DNA of 64,000 bases from contig JAKVCS010000004.1 in the NCBI GenBank assembly GCA_022448365.1, positions 455,858 through 519,857 of the forward strand. Reading direction: 5' to 3'. Origin of the DNA: Saccharospirillaceae bacterium (GTDB taxonomy: Bacteria > Pseudomonadota > Gammaproteobacteria > Pseudomonadales > Oceanobacteraceae). A model generated the notes under the pieces. The model saw only the letters and a program-made list of their open reading frames with translations, was not told the DNA's origin and ran no database searches. The translations under genes and the position numbers were made by a program. Of this stretch, positions 1-8,658 are shown piece by piece (position 1 is the first letter of the stretch; every line of letters begins with the position of its first letter).

Positions 1-1
1 T

Positions 2-847
2 GTTTATGATGAACAGCAACGTAATAATGACCGTGAATTCAGGATGACCACTGCTGACTTCGATCGAATTTCGAAGTTAGCACTGCAATACAGCGGCATT
101 GTTCTGGCCCGCCACAAACGTAATATGGTGTACAGCCGTATCGCTCGTCGTGTCAGAGCACTGAAATTAGACTGCTTTTCCGATTACCTGAATTATCTGG
201 AGTGTAATCACGCTGTTGAGGCATCGGAATTCATTAATGCTCTGACGACTAACCTAACATCATTTTTCCGGGAAAATCATCATTTTAATTTTCTAAAAGA
301 AGAGCTATTTCCAAAACTGGCCATCATCAATCAGAGCAGTAGAAAACTACGGATTTGGTCGGCCGGTTGCTCGATCGGACAAGAGGCTTATTCAATAGCG
401 ATGATGTTAAAGGAGTCTGTATTCCCATTAAGTTGGGATGTGAAAATACTGGCAACCGATTTGGACTCTAACGTCATTGAAGCCGGTCGAGATGCCGTTT
501 ATCCATCAGAACACATCGATGGTATTGACAGTGAAATTGTCAAAAAATACTTTAATCGAAGTAATGATGGACAGTCTGTTCAGGTGAAAGACGCACTCAG
601 AAAGATGGTTTTTTTTAAGCGTCTTAATTTGCTCGAAGAGTGGCCTATGACAGGACCTTTCGACGTTATCTTTTGTCGAAACGTCGTTATCTACTTTAAC
701 AAAGAAACACAGAATATTTTATTTGATCGATACGCCGATATGCTACCTATTGGTGGTCACCTTATCATCGGTCACTCAGAGAATATCAATGGTGTTACGG
801 ACAGATTCGAAAATTTGGGTAATACCATTTACCGGAAGAAAAGATGA
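2..847 (+). CDS. cheR: CheR chemoreceptor glutamate methyltransferase (5' end probably outside window)
   Basis: Transfers methyl groups from S-adenosylmethionine to glutamates of chemoreceptors during adaptation. The sequence shows the N-terminal helical domain followed by a SAM-binding fold, with WSAGCSIGQEAYSIAM in the middle and DVIFCRNVVIYF near the end, both typical of CheR. The first ATG in frame is at 44, but the frame is open to the left edge, and the residues before it (NDREFRMTTADFDRI) resemble a normal CheR N-terminus. There is also no Shine-Dalgarno sequence before 44, so the true start is probably upstream of the window. The stop overlaps the cheD start (ATGA), so the two are translationally coupled. 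The family call is very secure; only the start is open. Confidence 0.95.
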   Translation, partial: VYDEQQRNNDREFRMTTADFDRISKLALQYSGIVLARHKRNMVYSRIARRVRALKLDCFSDYLNYLECNHAVEASEFINALTTNLTSFFRENHHFNFLKEELFPKLAIINQSSRKLRIWSAGCSIGQEAYSIAMMLKESVFPLSWDVKILATDLDSNVIEAGRDAVYPSEHIDGIDSEIVKKYFNRSNDGQSVQVKDALRKMVFFKRLNLLEEWPMTGPFDVIFCRNVVIYFNKETQNILFDRYADMLPIGGHLIIGHSENINGVTDRFENLGNTIYRKKR

Positions 848-1497
848 ATGTTTCTGAAGCTAAACGCGCTGTTCAGCCTCCGGCAGGCTCGGGTTTTGAG
901 CATGTCAATCGTTACTGGGACCCCGTGCATAACGTCTGGGCAGCCAAAATCTTACCTGGCGAATTTTATATCTCTACTCATGGAGAAATGGTTGTTACGG
1001 TATTAGGTTCATGTATTGCGGCCTGTATTCGCGATAAGGTTCGGGGCATTGGTGGTATGAATCATTTTATGCTGCCAATGCAAGGCGCGTTTTCTTCTGA
1101 CATCTGGGGAACTAATTCGAATACACACGCTTCCCGCTACGGCAACTGGGCGATGGAGTATCTGATTAACGAAATTCTCAAGCGTGGTGGTAAACGTGAA
1201 AACCTCGAAGTTAAGCTGTTTGGTGGCGGCCAGATGATCGCCTCCATGAGTGATATCGGCCAACGAAATATCCTGTTCGCCTATAATTACTTAGCAAGTG
1301 AAGGTTTGCAGGTTGAAGCGTCAGATGTGGGTGATGTATTTGCCCGTAAAGTGCTTTACTTCCCGGATACTGGCAGTGTCAAAGTCAGACGTATTAAGCA
1401 GATGAGCAATGATACATTGATTCAACGTGAGACTGAGTATCGTAAAACGGTCTCTCAGCCGAAAGGACCTGCTGGCGGAGGCATAGATTTATTCTGA
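844..1497 (+). CDS. cheD: CheD chemoreceptor glutamine deamidase
   Basis: CheD deamidates selected glutamines on chemoreceptors, and in some bacteria it interacts with the CheY-phosphatase CheC. The 217-residue protein has the family core, with the catalytic cysteine in VLGSCIAACI and the histidine in GGMNHFMLP, followed by the conserved FGGG segment. The N-terminal ~45 residues before the core are longer than in minimal CheD proteins. It overlaps cheR by four bases and precedes cheB, the usual adaptation operon order. No cheC is present in the window, so CheD probably acts purely in receptor modification here. Confidence 0.95.
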   Translation: MNVSEAKRAVQPPAGSGFEHVNRYWDPVHNVWAAKILPGEFYISTHGEMVVTVLGSCIAACIRDKVRGIGGMNHFMLPMQGAFSSDIWGTNSNTHASRYGNWAMEYLINEILKRGGKRENLEVKLFGGGQMIASMSDIGQRNILFAYNYLASEGLQVEASDVGDVFARKVLYFPDTGSVKVRRIKQMSNDTLIQRETEYRKTVSQPKGPAGGGIDLF

Positions 1498-1504
1498 GTT
1501 TGTT

Positions 1505-2542
1505 ATGACCAATAGAATTAAAGTCCTGATTATTGATGATTCAGCCCTGATTCGCCAAATGTTAAAAGAAGTCCTGACTGGTTCAGACGATATCGACGTG
1601 GTGGGTACTGCAGCAGACCCCTTTATTGCACGAGAAAAAATAAAACGTTTGAACCCGGATGTATTGACTCTGGACGTTGAAATGCCGCGGATGAGCGGCT
1701 TACAGTTTCTCAGCAACCTGATGCGCTTGCGACCAATGCCTGTGGTGATGGTGTCAACCCTGACCGAGGCCGGTGCTCCGGAAACTCTGGAGGCCCTGGA
1801 AATTGGTGCTGTCGATTACATCGCCAAGCCAAAAGCCAAAGATGTGGTTGAATTCAGCGATTTCGTCGAGAATCTGTTGGAAAAGGTGCGTATGGCAGCA
1901 AAAGCCCGTTTGCGTCCGTACAACCCAGTTCAGAGGACACCAGTACCGACATTAGCCAAAGTTCCCTACAAACGGATGATCTGTATCGGCTCGTCCACCG
2001 GGGGAACGGAAGCTATCCGTGAATTACTTGGAGGTTTGCCACAAAACTGTCCGCCAGTTGTGATCACCCAGCATATTCCGGAAGTTTTCAGCGCATCATT
2101 TGCAATGCGGCTTGACCGTTCTCTGGCGATGGAAGTACGGGAGGCTGAGGATGGTCTGAAAGTACTGCCAGGACGAGTGATCATTGCTAAGGGTAACACG
2201 CACCTGACGTTCAGAAAGCAGGGAGTGCATATCGTCTGTCAGCTGAGCGATACTGAGCGTGTGAATCGCCATAAGCCTGCTGTTGAGGTAATGTTTGACG
2301 CGATTGCACAAGTGACCCCGGCTACCAAGTTGGTTGCGGTCATGCTAACCGGAATGGGGGCTGATGGTGCCAAAGCCATGAAGCGGCTCAAAGATGCCGG
2401 CGCTCGGTGCTTGGCACAGGATGAAAGCTCATCTGTTGTCTGGGGGATGCCTAAAGCCGCGTATGACCTTGGCGCAGTTGATGAAATGGTGTCGCTATCA
2501 AATATTGCGTCAAAAATGCTAAAAGCTGCGCAATTGCCATGA
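1505..2542 (+). CDS. cheB: CheB methylesterase/glutamine deamidase response regulator, copy 1
   Basis: Removes methyl groups from receptor glutamates when its receiver domain is phosphorylated by CheA. The N-terminal receiver carries LTLDVEMPRMSG with the phospho-acceptor aspartate. The C-terminal esterase shows the serine in CIGSSTGGTEAI, the histidine in TQHIPEVFSASFA and the aspartate in MLTGMGADG, so the catalytic triad is complete. It lies 7 bp after cheD. A second cheB is present at 21,064. The copies differ in linker and sequence, so this one probably serves the receptors modified by the local CheR/CheD. Confidence 0.95.
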   Translation: MTNRIKVLIIDDSALIRQMLKEVLTGSDDIDVVGTAADPFIAREKIKRLNPDVLTLDVEMPRMSGLQFLSNLMRLRPMPVVMVSTLTEAGAPETLEALEIGAVDYIAKPKAKDVVEFSDFVENLLEKVRMAAKARLRPYNPVQRTPVPTLAKVPYKRMICIGSSTGGTEAIRELLGGLPQNCPPVVITQHIPEVFSASFAMRLDRSLAMEVREAEDGLKVLPGRVIIAKGNTHLTFRKQGVHIVCQLSDTERVNRHKPAVEVMFDAIAQVTPATKLVAVMLTGMGADGAKAMKRLKDAGARCLAQDESSSVVWGMPKAAYDLGAVDEMVSLSNIASKMLKAAQLP

Positions 2543-2599
2543 CAAATTTCTTCTTTGTGCTAAATATAAATATACATATTACTAATTGGAGGTAACCCG

Positions 2600-2905
2600 A
2601 TGACTGTACAGTCTTCTCTGGCGGGTGATGGTCGCGAATTAACGATCAAAATCGATGGTCGCTTTGACTTCAGTGCTCACCAGGAATTTCGTGACGCATA
2701 TGAGAATGTATCTTCCGGGATATCCTCTTATGTTGTTGATATGGGTGGTACTTCTTACCTAGATAGTTCTGCTCTCGGTATGTTGTTATTGTTGCGCGAT
2801 CATGCGGGGGGTGATAGTTCCGATGTACAGATCGTGAACTGTAATCAGGATGTGCGTAAGATTCTGACGATCTCAAATTTCGAGCAACTGTTCCGAATCC
2901 AGTAA
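2600..2905 (+). CDS. hsbA: STAS-domain anti-sigma factor antagonist, HsbA type
   Basis: A single STAS domain of 101 residues, the fold of SpoIIAA-like anti-anti-sigma factors. The phosphorylatable serine lies in YLDSSALGMLLLLRD, matching Pseudomonas HsbA. In Pseudomonas aeruginosa HsbA is phosphorylated and dephosphorylated by HsbR and, in one state, binds the anti-sigma factor FlgM, linking an Hpt signal to sigma-28 activity. A good ribosome site (TTGGAGG) precedes the ATG. The next two genes are the cognate HsbR and HptB homologues, which supports this name over a generic STAS label. Transfer of the role from Pseudomonas is an inference. Confidence 0.85.
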   Translation: MTVQSSLAGDGRELTIKIDGRFDFSAHQEFRDAYENVSSGISSYVVDMGGTSYLDSSALGMLLLLRDHAGGDSSDVQIVNCNQDVRKILTISNFEQLFRIQ

Positions 2906-2918
2906 GCGGGACTCTGAC

Positions 2919-4619
2919 ATGGACAGTATTAAAATTCTGATTGCGGACGATAATCAGATAGATCGGATGGTGTTATCCCGTATTGTACGTAATCAGGGTC
3001 ATGAGGTTTATGAGGTTGATAACGGCAAAAAAGCGGTTGAAGCCATCGCAACTTTCGCTCCCGATATCATTTTGCTCGATGTAATGATGCCGGAGATGAA
3101 TGGCAAGGAAGCCGCACTGGCAATCAAGGCCAGTTGTGGTGAAGATTTTGTTCCGATCATTTTTCTCACATCGCTGACTGATGCCCAAAGCCTCGCAGAT
3201 TGTCTTGACTCCGGCGGCGATGATTTTCTCAGTAAGCCCTACAACGCTACCATTCTTCAGGCGAAAATAAACTCCTTTTCGCGCATGCGGCAAATGCACA
3301 AAACGCTGCAGTCTCAGCGCGATATGATTGTTAACAACAACGAACATTTACTGCATGAGCAACAGGTTGCCAAAGCGGTATTCGATAATGTCGCTCACGC
3401 TGGTTGTTTATCCTCCTCCAATATTCGCTACATGTTGTCGCCTTTATCGATATTTAATGGTGATGTACTGCTGGCCGCTCGTAAGCCAGCGGGTGGAATG
3501 CATGTGTTGCTCGGTGATTTCACCGGGCACGGTTTGCCTGCGGCAATCGGAGCTATGCCCTTGGCTGAAATCTTTTATGGTATGAGTGCCAAGGGTTTTG
3601 CCGTCCGCGATATTCTGCGTGAAATTAACCTCAAGCTAAAAGGTATCTTACCGGTTGGTTTCTTTTGTTGTGCGGCAGTTGTGGATATCGACCCGGGACG
3701 TAAAACACTTAATGTCTGGATGGGGGGGTTACCAGACTGCTATTTGTTGCGTGCCAATGGCGACGTGGACACGCTGTCTTCTACAAATCTACCACTCGGT
3801 GTATTGAGTAACGAGCAGTTTAATGACGATCTGATGGAATTTTCCATGGACGATGAAGATCGTTTATTTCTTTGGTCAGATGGTATTCAGGAAGCCAGAA
3901 ATGCCACTGGAGAGATGTTTGGTGAAGATCGGTTAAGGGCTATTTTTGATGGTTCGGTAACACCCGCAGATGTTTTTGACTCCATTCAGAATAATCTGGC
4001 GGAATTTACCCAAGGCAGTGAACGCGATGACGATACCACGCTGATCGAAGTTCAGATGGTCCAGGATTCCGTTATCGAAGATATGAAGGTGCAAATGGAC
4101 TCCGGTCCGCTTGCAGGACCGATTGATTGGAAAATGGACTATCGGCTTGGTCCCGATACGCTGAAAAATTTCAATCCGCTACCCTTAATGATTCACATTA
4201 TGATGGAAGTGCCCGGTCTAAGGACAATGGGTGGTCAGCTTTACACCGTTATGTCAGAACTGTTCTCCAACTCTTTCGAGCATGGTGTACTGGGGCTTAA
4301 TTCGTCACTGAAAGCCGATGCGGATGGCTTCGTTCTGTATTATCAGGAACGAGAAAGTCGCCTTGCTAATTTGCAGGACGGATATATCCAGATTCGGATG
4401 GAGCATCAGGGAGATGGACGCTGTGGCAGTCTGACCATTCAGCTGGAAGACAGCGGCAACGGTTTTGATTATTCAGCAATCAGTCAGACTGGTGACAAAA
4501 AAAATCGTTATTCTGGTCGTGGCATTCCGTTAATCAGTCAGGTTTGTGAATCATTGAGTTACCACGGTAGAGGCAATATTGTTGAAGCAGTGATACGATG
4601 GCCAGCAAAACCAGAATAA
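2919..4619 (+). CDS. hsbR: HsbR-type response regulator with PP2C phosphatase and serine kinase domains
   Basis: A 566-residue three-domain signalling protein. Residues about 5-120 are a receiver (aspartate in ILLDVMMPEMNG). A helical linker follows, then a SpoIIE/PP2C phosphatase of about residues 170-385 with the metal-binding segments LLGDFTGHGLPAAI and RLFLWSDGI. The C-terminus is a GHKL ATPase with N-box SELFSNSFEHG and the glycine boxes EDSGNGF and GRGIPLI. In Pseudomonas the phosphatase and kinase act on HsbA in opposite directions and the receiver, phosphorylated through HptB, selects between them. It sits between hsbA and hptB with gaps of 13 and 12 bp, so the three are one transcription unit. 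Confidence 0.88.
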   Translation: MDSIKILIADDNQIDRMVLSRIVRNQGHEVYEVDNGKKAVEAIATFAPDIILLDVMMPEMNGKEAALAIKASCGEDFVPIIFLTSLTDAQSLADCLDSGGDDFLSKPYNATILQAKINSFSRMRQMHKTLQSQRDMIVNNNEHLLHEQQVAKAVFDNVAHAGCLSSSNIRYMLSPLSIFNGDVLLAARKPAGGMHVLLGDFTGHGLPAAIGAMPLAEIFYGMSAKGFAVRDILREINLKLKGILPVGFFCCAAVVDIDPGRKTLNVWMGGLPDCYLLRANGDVDTLSSTNLPLGVLSNEQFNDDLMEFSMDDEDRLFLWSDGIQEARNATGEMFGEDRLRAIFDGSVTPADVFDSIQNNLAEFTQGSERDDDTTLIEVQMVQDSVIEDMKVQMDSGPLAGPIDWKMDYRLGPDTLKNFNPLPLMIHIMMEVPGLRTMGGQLYTVMSELFSNSFEHGVLGLNSSLKADADGFVLYYQERESRLANLQDGYIQIRMEHQGDGRCGSLTIQLEDSGNGFDYSAISQTGDKKNRYSGRGIPLISQVCESLSYHGRGNIVEAVIRWPAKPE

Positions 4620-4631
4620 GAGGACTGAGCA

Positions 4632-4976
4632 ATGGGATGGCCAGAGCATTTTGATACCGATGCTTTCGATATGTTAAAGGAAGTCATGGACGACGAATTT
4701 ACGGATTTGCTTCAGGTTTATATTGAAGATTCTGACTCCCGTCTGCCGTTATTACATCAGGCATTGGCTGCTGCTGATGCCATGGCCTTGAGAGAATTGG
4801 CGCACAGTTTCAAAGGTGCCAGTAGTAATATTTCTGCCTTAACGCTTGCGGATCTCTGTTTCTCTTTAGAAAGTGCCGCCAAAAACGGAGAATTGTCAGA
4901 TCTCCATCAGGTTATCTCCGCCATTGAGAAAGAATACGCCATCGTAAAAAATTACCTCCAACCTCTATTGGTCTGA
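4632..4976 (+). CDS. hptB: Histidine phosphotransfer protein, HptB type
   Basis: A 114-residue stand-alone Hpt domain. The phospho-accepting histidine is about residue 58 in AHSFKGASSN, the canonical Hpt signature. In Pseudomonas HptB receives phosphate from several hybrid kinases and passes it to HsbR. No hybrid kinase is encoded nearby, so its donors lie elsewhere. It is the last gene of the cheR-to-hptB group and is followed by a short hairpin and a sigma-54 promoter for fliK. Confidence 0.85.
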   Translation: MGWPEHFDTDAFDMLKEVMDDEFTDLLQVYIEDSDSRLPLLHQALAAADAMALRELAHSFKGASSNISALTLADLCFSLESAAKNGELSDLHQVISAIEKEYAIVKNYLQPLLV

Positions 4977-5013
4977 CTACAGATTGTTCCTGTTGTTAAT
5001 TGCCCTTCTCTAT

Positions 5014-5040
5014 AAGCCCCAATTTCGGGGGTTGTTCTTT
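5014..5040 (+). terminator. Weak intrinsic terminator after hptB
   Basis: AAGCCCC and GGGGGTT flank a six-base loop (one mismatch in the stem) and are followed by a T-rich stretch. It lies between hptB and the fliK promoter, where the end of the upstream operon is expected. The stem is short and the T tract is interrupted, so termination may be partial. Confidence 0.45.
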
Positions 5041-5061
5041 CTTATAGGTTTCCCAGAAAAT

Positions 5062-5077
5062 TGGCCCGCCCTTTGCT
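5062..5077 (+). promoter_or_regulatory. Sigma-54 promoter for fliK
   Basis: TGGCCC, five bases, then TTGCT gives the invariant GG and GC pair with the correct ten-base separation. The site is 43 bp before the fliK start codon. Flagellar class II operons in polar-flagellated gammaproteobacteria usually use RpoN with FleQ/FlrC, so position and sequence agree. Confidence 0.75.
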
Positions 5078-5119
5078 GATTCCAACTTAGATATTAATTC
5101 AGCTCTCAATGGAGAAGGC

Positions 5120-6307
5120 ATGAATCAGCCAGACGTTACCCCAGGCCTGTTGTCATTGTTACCGTCTTTTTCCGCGTTACAAGCGCCTGTCAGCCTATCG
5201 GAGGAAGCGGCAGAGAGTCAGTTCGGTGATGTACTCAGTGAACTTTTGCCGGTTGAAGGCGTAAGTGAAGAACAACTTCCGAGCGGAGACAGTTTGCCGT
5301 TGAGCGGACAAATATTGTCGTCGCCACAAACGAATGTTGAAACACGTTTACCTTCAGAAGGTTTACCGGAGGAGTATCAACCGCAATTACTGCTTGAAAG
5401 GATTCGTGAATCGCAGCAAATCAGTGATTCTGTTCTGATCCCTGTTGAGCAGCCCACGGTTGCCAGTGCTGGCCCGGCAATTAACCAACCAGCTTCAGCG
5501 TCAGCGCCAAGAAATATTGCTCAATTGGTTTCGCCAGGCGCTGTAAGTAGGCCGGTGTCAGAGCTACCTACAGAGGAGCCATTGTTGCCGCAAGAGATAG
5601 ATAGCAATGAAGGTGATCCGGTGCAGCAAACTCAGATTGCTAGCCAGACTTCACCAACCGTTGCGACCAAGCCAATTGTTAATCCCATTGATAACGAGCG
5701 GTTTGAATCGGCAAAAGTGCATGTTGCCACTGACACGCTGACACAAACCGCCAGCAACGCAACAGACGGCCAGGTGTTGACCCGCAGTGATCAATTCGCC
5801 AACAGTGACGATGCTTTGCTGACCGATGCCGAGTTGCAGCAACTGGAGGAGCAGCAACAACAAATTGATGGCAAAGAGCGGCTGGAATTTGGTCGGGATA
5901 AACAGCAATGGACCCCTGCCATGGGCAGTCGGATTGTGACTATGGTTGCAGAGAATATTCAACAGGCGGAAATTCATCTCGATCCACCGGAATTAGGATC
6001 GTTAGAAATAAAACTTCAGGTGAATCAGGAACAGGCCAGCGTCCAGGTGCAGGTGCAAACGCCACAGGTTAAAGAGGTCCTTGAAGCCAATGCTCAGCGC
6101 TTGAAAGATGAGTTGGCGGAGCAAGGTCTTGAGTTGGCCGGGTTTGACGTGTCGCAGCAAGAAAAAGGGCAGGGTGGTGATTCTTCTGATGGGGCATCAG
6201 ATGATTCTGAGCAAGGCAGCGAACGGTTGACGGATGCTATCGAAGCAGAAAATCAGGAAGCGCTTAACGTCACCCGCCATAATGGTGTGCTCGACGCCTA
6301 CGCCTGA
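5120..6307 (+). CDS. fliK: FliK flagellar hook-length control protein
   Basis: FliK measures the hook and switches export specificity through FlhB. The N-terminal ~260 residues are low-complexity, rich in Gln, Ser, Pro and Glu, as is usual for the ruler part. The C-terminal domain has the conserved Flg_hook core LDPPELGSLEIKLQV and then the VLEANAQRLKDEL helix. The start has a clear ribosome site (GGAGAAGGC before the ATG). It is separated from fliL by 267 bp containing another sigma-54 promoter. The C-terminal acidic, serine-rich tail is not diagnostic. Confidence 0.92.
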   Translation: MNQPDVTPGLLSLLPSFSALQAPVSLSEEAAESQFGDVLSELLPVEGVSEEQLPSGDSLPLSGQILSSPQTNVETRLPSEGLPEEYQPQLLLERIRESQQISDSVLIPVEQPTVASAGPAINQPASASAPRNIAQLVSPGAVSRPVSELPTEEPLLPQEIDSNEGDPVQQTQIASQTSPTVATKPIVNPIDNERFESAKVHVATDTLTQTASNATDGQVLTRSDQFANSDDALLTDAELQQLEEQQQQIDGKERLEFGRDKQQWTPAMGSRIVTMVAENIQQAEIHLDPPELGSLEIKLQVNQEQASVQVQVQTPQVKEVLEANAQRLKDELAEQGLELAGFDVSQQEKGQGGDSSDGASDDSEQGSERLTDAIEAENQEALNVTRHNGVLDAYA

Positions 6308-6529
6308 GCGTCAAAAAATCTCTGAAATTCGGTCAATTCGAAGTTCTTAGCTGAATTGAATGGTTGGTCTGCAACAGATCGTACTTTCAATTCAGTCGAC
6401 GAGTTTATGTTCAGTTCCCTGACCGCCGTCCACGAATTAACCGGATACTTAACTCAACGGTTATTCCAGAACCTTCTAAACTTAAATCACGCTTATGAAA
6501 GAGTATGCCGTTTTTTTGACGAAAAGGGC

Positions 6530-6545
6530 TGGCATGGCTATTGCA
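6530..6545 (+). promoter_or_regulatory. Sigma-54 promoter for the fliL operon
   Basis: TGGCAT, five bases, then TTGCA is a near-perfect -24/-12 element. It lies 29 bp before the fliL ATG at 6,575, and AGGAG follows at 6,561-6,565. Because the promoter lies inside the open frame that runs upstream of fliL, it also argues that this frame is not translated. Confidence 0.85.
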
Positions 6546-6574
6546 AATTTGACTTACTGCAGGAGATATCTGTT

Positions 6575-7117
6575 ATGGCAGCAGAGCAGGATTTAAAACT
6601 GGATGGCGCTGGACAAGAGGAAGCTTCTTCCGGTGGCGGTAAAAAGAAGTTCATCTTGATTATTGTCGCGGTCGTCTTGCTGATCGGACTCGCAGTCGGA
6701 ACCACGGTATTTTTGATGATCAGTGGTGATGGCGAAGCCGAGGTTGAAGCTTTAGAAGATGCGGTGGTTGAGGAAGTGATTACGGAAGAGCCGGAAAGCC
6801 CGGCTCAGTATGTGGTTCTCAAACCTGAATTTGTTGTGAGTTTTCAGGTCGGAACCCGGCAGCGTTTTCTACAAGCCAGCATCGAAGTTATGACACGCCA
6901 GCAAGCGATTGTTGATGCGTTGACGTTGCACGAACCGATGATCCGTAATGACATTATCCGGATTATGGGTGAGCAGGATTTTAAACAATTAAGAACAGCA
7001 GAAGGCCGCGTCGCTATGCAAAACCAGTTGCTGAAGCATCTGAAAGATATAATGAAGCGTGAAGCCGATACCGACGGTGTCGAAGCTGTTCTCTTTACTA
7101 ACTTAGTAATGCAGTAG
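6575..7117 (+). CDS. fliL: FliL flagellar basal body-associated protein
   Basis: FliL is a single-pass inner-membrane protein that surrounds or stabilises the stator units. The 180-residue product has a short cytoplasmic N-terminus, one transmembrane helix (KKKFILIIVAVVLLIGLAV region), an acidic linker and the periplasmic FliL domain, with the usual RNDIIRIMGEQDF segment. The frame opens at 6,356, but the ATG at 6,575 has an AGGAG ribosome site, gives the normal FliL length and lies downstream of the sigma-54 promoter. First gene of the fliLMNOPQR-flhB group. Confidence 0.93.
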   Translation: MAAEQDLKLDGAGQEEASSGGGKKKFILIIVAVVLLIGLAVGTTVFLMISGDGEAEVEALEDAVVEEVITEEPESPAQYVVLKPEFVVSFQVGTRQRFLQASIEVMTRQQAIVDALTLHEPMIRNDIIRIMGEQDFKQLRTAEGRVAMQNQLLKHLKDIMKREADTDGVEAVLFTNLVMQ

Positions 7118-7126
7118 GGTTGATGG

Positions 7127-8095
7127 GTGCAAGATTTACTGTCGCAAGATGAAATTGATGCACTTCTTCACGGGGTCGATGATGGTGATATCGAGCCTGA
7201 GGAGGAGATTGACGAAGCGGGGGTCAAATCCTATGACCTGACCAGCAACGACCGCATTGTGCGCGGTCGTATGCCGACGCTGGAAATGATTAACGAGCGA
7301 TTTGCGCGTTATACCCGCATCAGTATGTTTAATTTTTTGCGACGCAGTGCGGATGTCGCCTCCGGTGGCGTGCAAATTATGAAGTTTGGTGAATACGTTC
7401 ACACACTTTATGTACCAACCAGTTTGAATCTGGTGAAAATGCGACCGTTACGAGGCACCGCGTTATTTATCATGGATGCCAAGCTGGTGTTCAAGTTAGT
7501 GGATAATTTTTTTGGCGGCGATGGTCGTCATGCAAAAATTGAGGGGCGAGAGTTCACACCTACTGAAGTCCGGGTTGTGCAGTTGGTTCTGAGTCAAATC
7601 TTTGCCGATATGATTGAAGCCTGGCAACCGGTAATGGAAGTGGAATTTGAATACGTTGGTTCCGAGGTTAACCCCGCCATGGCCAACATTGTAAGCCCGA
7701 GTGAAGTAGTGGTGGTGAGTACCTTTCATATCGAGCTGGATGGTGGTGGTGGCGATTTTCATATGACCATCCCATATTCGATGATCGAACCGATTCGCGA
7801 AGTTCTGGATGCCGGTGTTCAGAGTGATATTGATGACATTGATGAACGTTGGACCCAGTCATTACGGGAAGACATTATGGACGCTCCGGTACCCATCCAC
7901 GGGACTTTGGTTGAGCGCGAAATTACATTGCGTGAAGTAGCCGAGCTGCAGGAGGGAGACATTATCCCGATTGAAATGCCCGACGACTTTACTCTGGAAG
8001 CAAACGGTATTCCGGTTTTCCGGGGGAGAATGGGAATATCACATGAAAATCTGGCGGTTAAGATTATCGACCCGCTAAACCACAGGCGGCGCTAG
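7127..8095 (+). CDS. fliM: FliM flagellar motor switch protein
   Basis: FliM forms the middle of the C-ring and binds phospho-CheY. The extreme N-terminus DLLSQDEIDALLHG is the CheY-binding peptide. The CheC-like middle domain and the C-terminal SpoA domain (EGDIIPIEMPDDF region) follow. It starts with GTG, nine bases after the fliL stop. Length (322 residues) is normal for the family. Confidence 0.96.
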   Translation: MQDLLSQDEIDALLHGVDDGDIEPEEEIDEAGVKSYDLTSNDRIVRGRMPTLEMINERFARYTRISMFNFLRRSADVASGGVQIMKFGEYVHTLYVPTSLNLVKMRPLRGTALFIMDAKLVFKLVDNFFGGDGRHAKIEGREFTPTEVRVVQLVLSQIFADMIEAWQPVMEVEFEYVGSEVNPAMANIVSPSEVVVVSTFHIELDGGGGDFHMTIPYSMIEPIREVLDAGVQSDIDDIDERWTQSLREDIMDAPVPIHGTLVEREITLREVAELQEGDIIPIEMPDDFTLEANGIPVFRGRMGISHENLAVKIIDPLNHRRR

Positions 8096-8106
8096 GAGAG
8101 ACGATT

Positions 8107-8658
8107 ATGGCAGACGAAAATGATCAGGATGTAACGCCGGATAATAATGAGAACCTTGATGCAGATGCTTTAGCCGACTCTGTTGCTCAGGGAGTTGAAG
8201 ATGCCGCTGATGACGAACAGGCACTGGCTGATGAATGGGCTGCTGCGATGGAGGAGTCGGGCGACGAGGACGAAAGCGTGGATGATGACTGGGCTGCGGC
8301 AATGGAAGAAGCCGGAGAAACACCATCGGATGACATCCAGAAAATGCCGCTGGACCCGGTTGTTGATGAGGGCGTTCCCAGAAACCCTGATCCAGATGGT
8401 CCGGAACTGGATGTTATTCTCGATATTCCTGTCCGGATTTCGATGGAGGTTGGTGCAACCCAAATACCGATCCGCAATCTGTTACAGCTTAACCAGGGGT
8501 CCGTAGTGGAACTGGATCGTTTAGCCGGTGAGCCATTGGACGTGATGGTCAACGGTACTTTAATCGCCCACGGTGAAGTTGTGATGGTGAATGATAAGTT
8601 CGGAATTCGATTAACGGATGTGGTGAGTCAGAGTGAACGTATTCAACGCCTGCGTTAA
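8107..8658 (+). CDS. fliN: FliN flagellar motor switch protein with acidic N-terminal extension
   Basis: FliN forms the lower C-ring and docks export chaperones. The C-terminal ~85 residues are the SpoA domain (LDVILDIPVRISMEVG, LNQGSVVELDRLAGEPLDVM). The first ~95 residues form a very acidic, Ala/Glu-rich tail with two copies of WAAAMEE about 18 residues apart, making the protein (183 residues) longer than minimal FliN. It overlaps fliO by 26 bp, so the two are coupled. Confidence 0.95.
   Translation: MADENDQDVTPDNNENLDADALADSVAQGVEDAADDEQALADEWAAAMEESGDEDESVDDDWAAAMEEAGETPSDDIQKMPLDPVVDEGVPRNPDPDGPELDVILDIPVRISMEVGATQIPIRNLLQLNQGSVVELDRLAGEPLDVMVNGTLIAHGEVVMVNDKFGIRLTDVVSQSERIQRLR

Noticed and set aside
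6356..6574. Open frame upstream of fliL that would extend the protein by 73 residues
   Set aside because: It contains the sigma-54 promoter, lacks a ribosome site and makes FliL abnormally long; the ATG at 6,575 has AGGAG.
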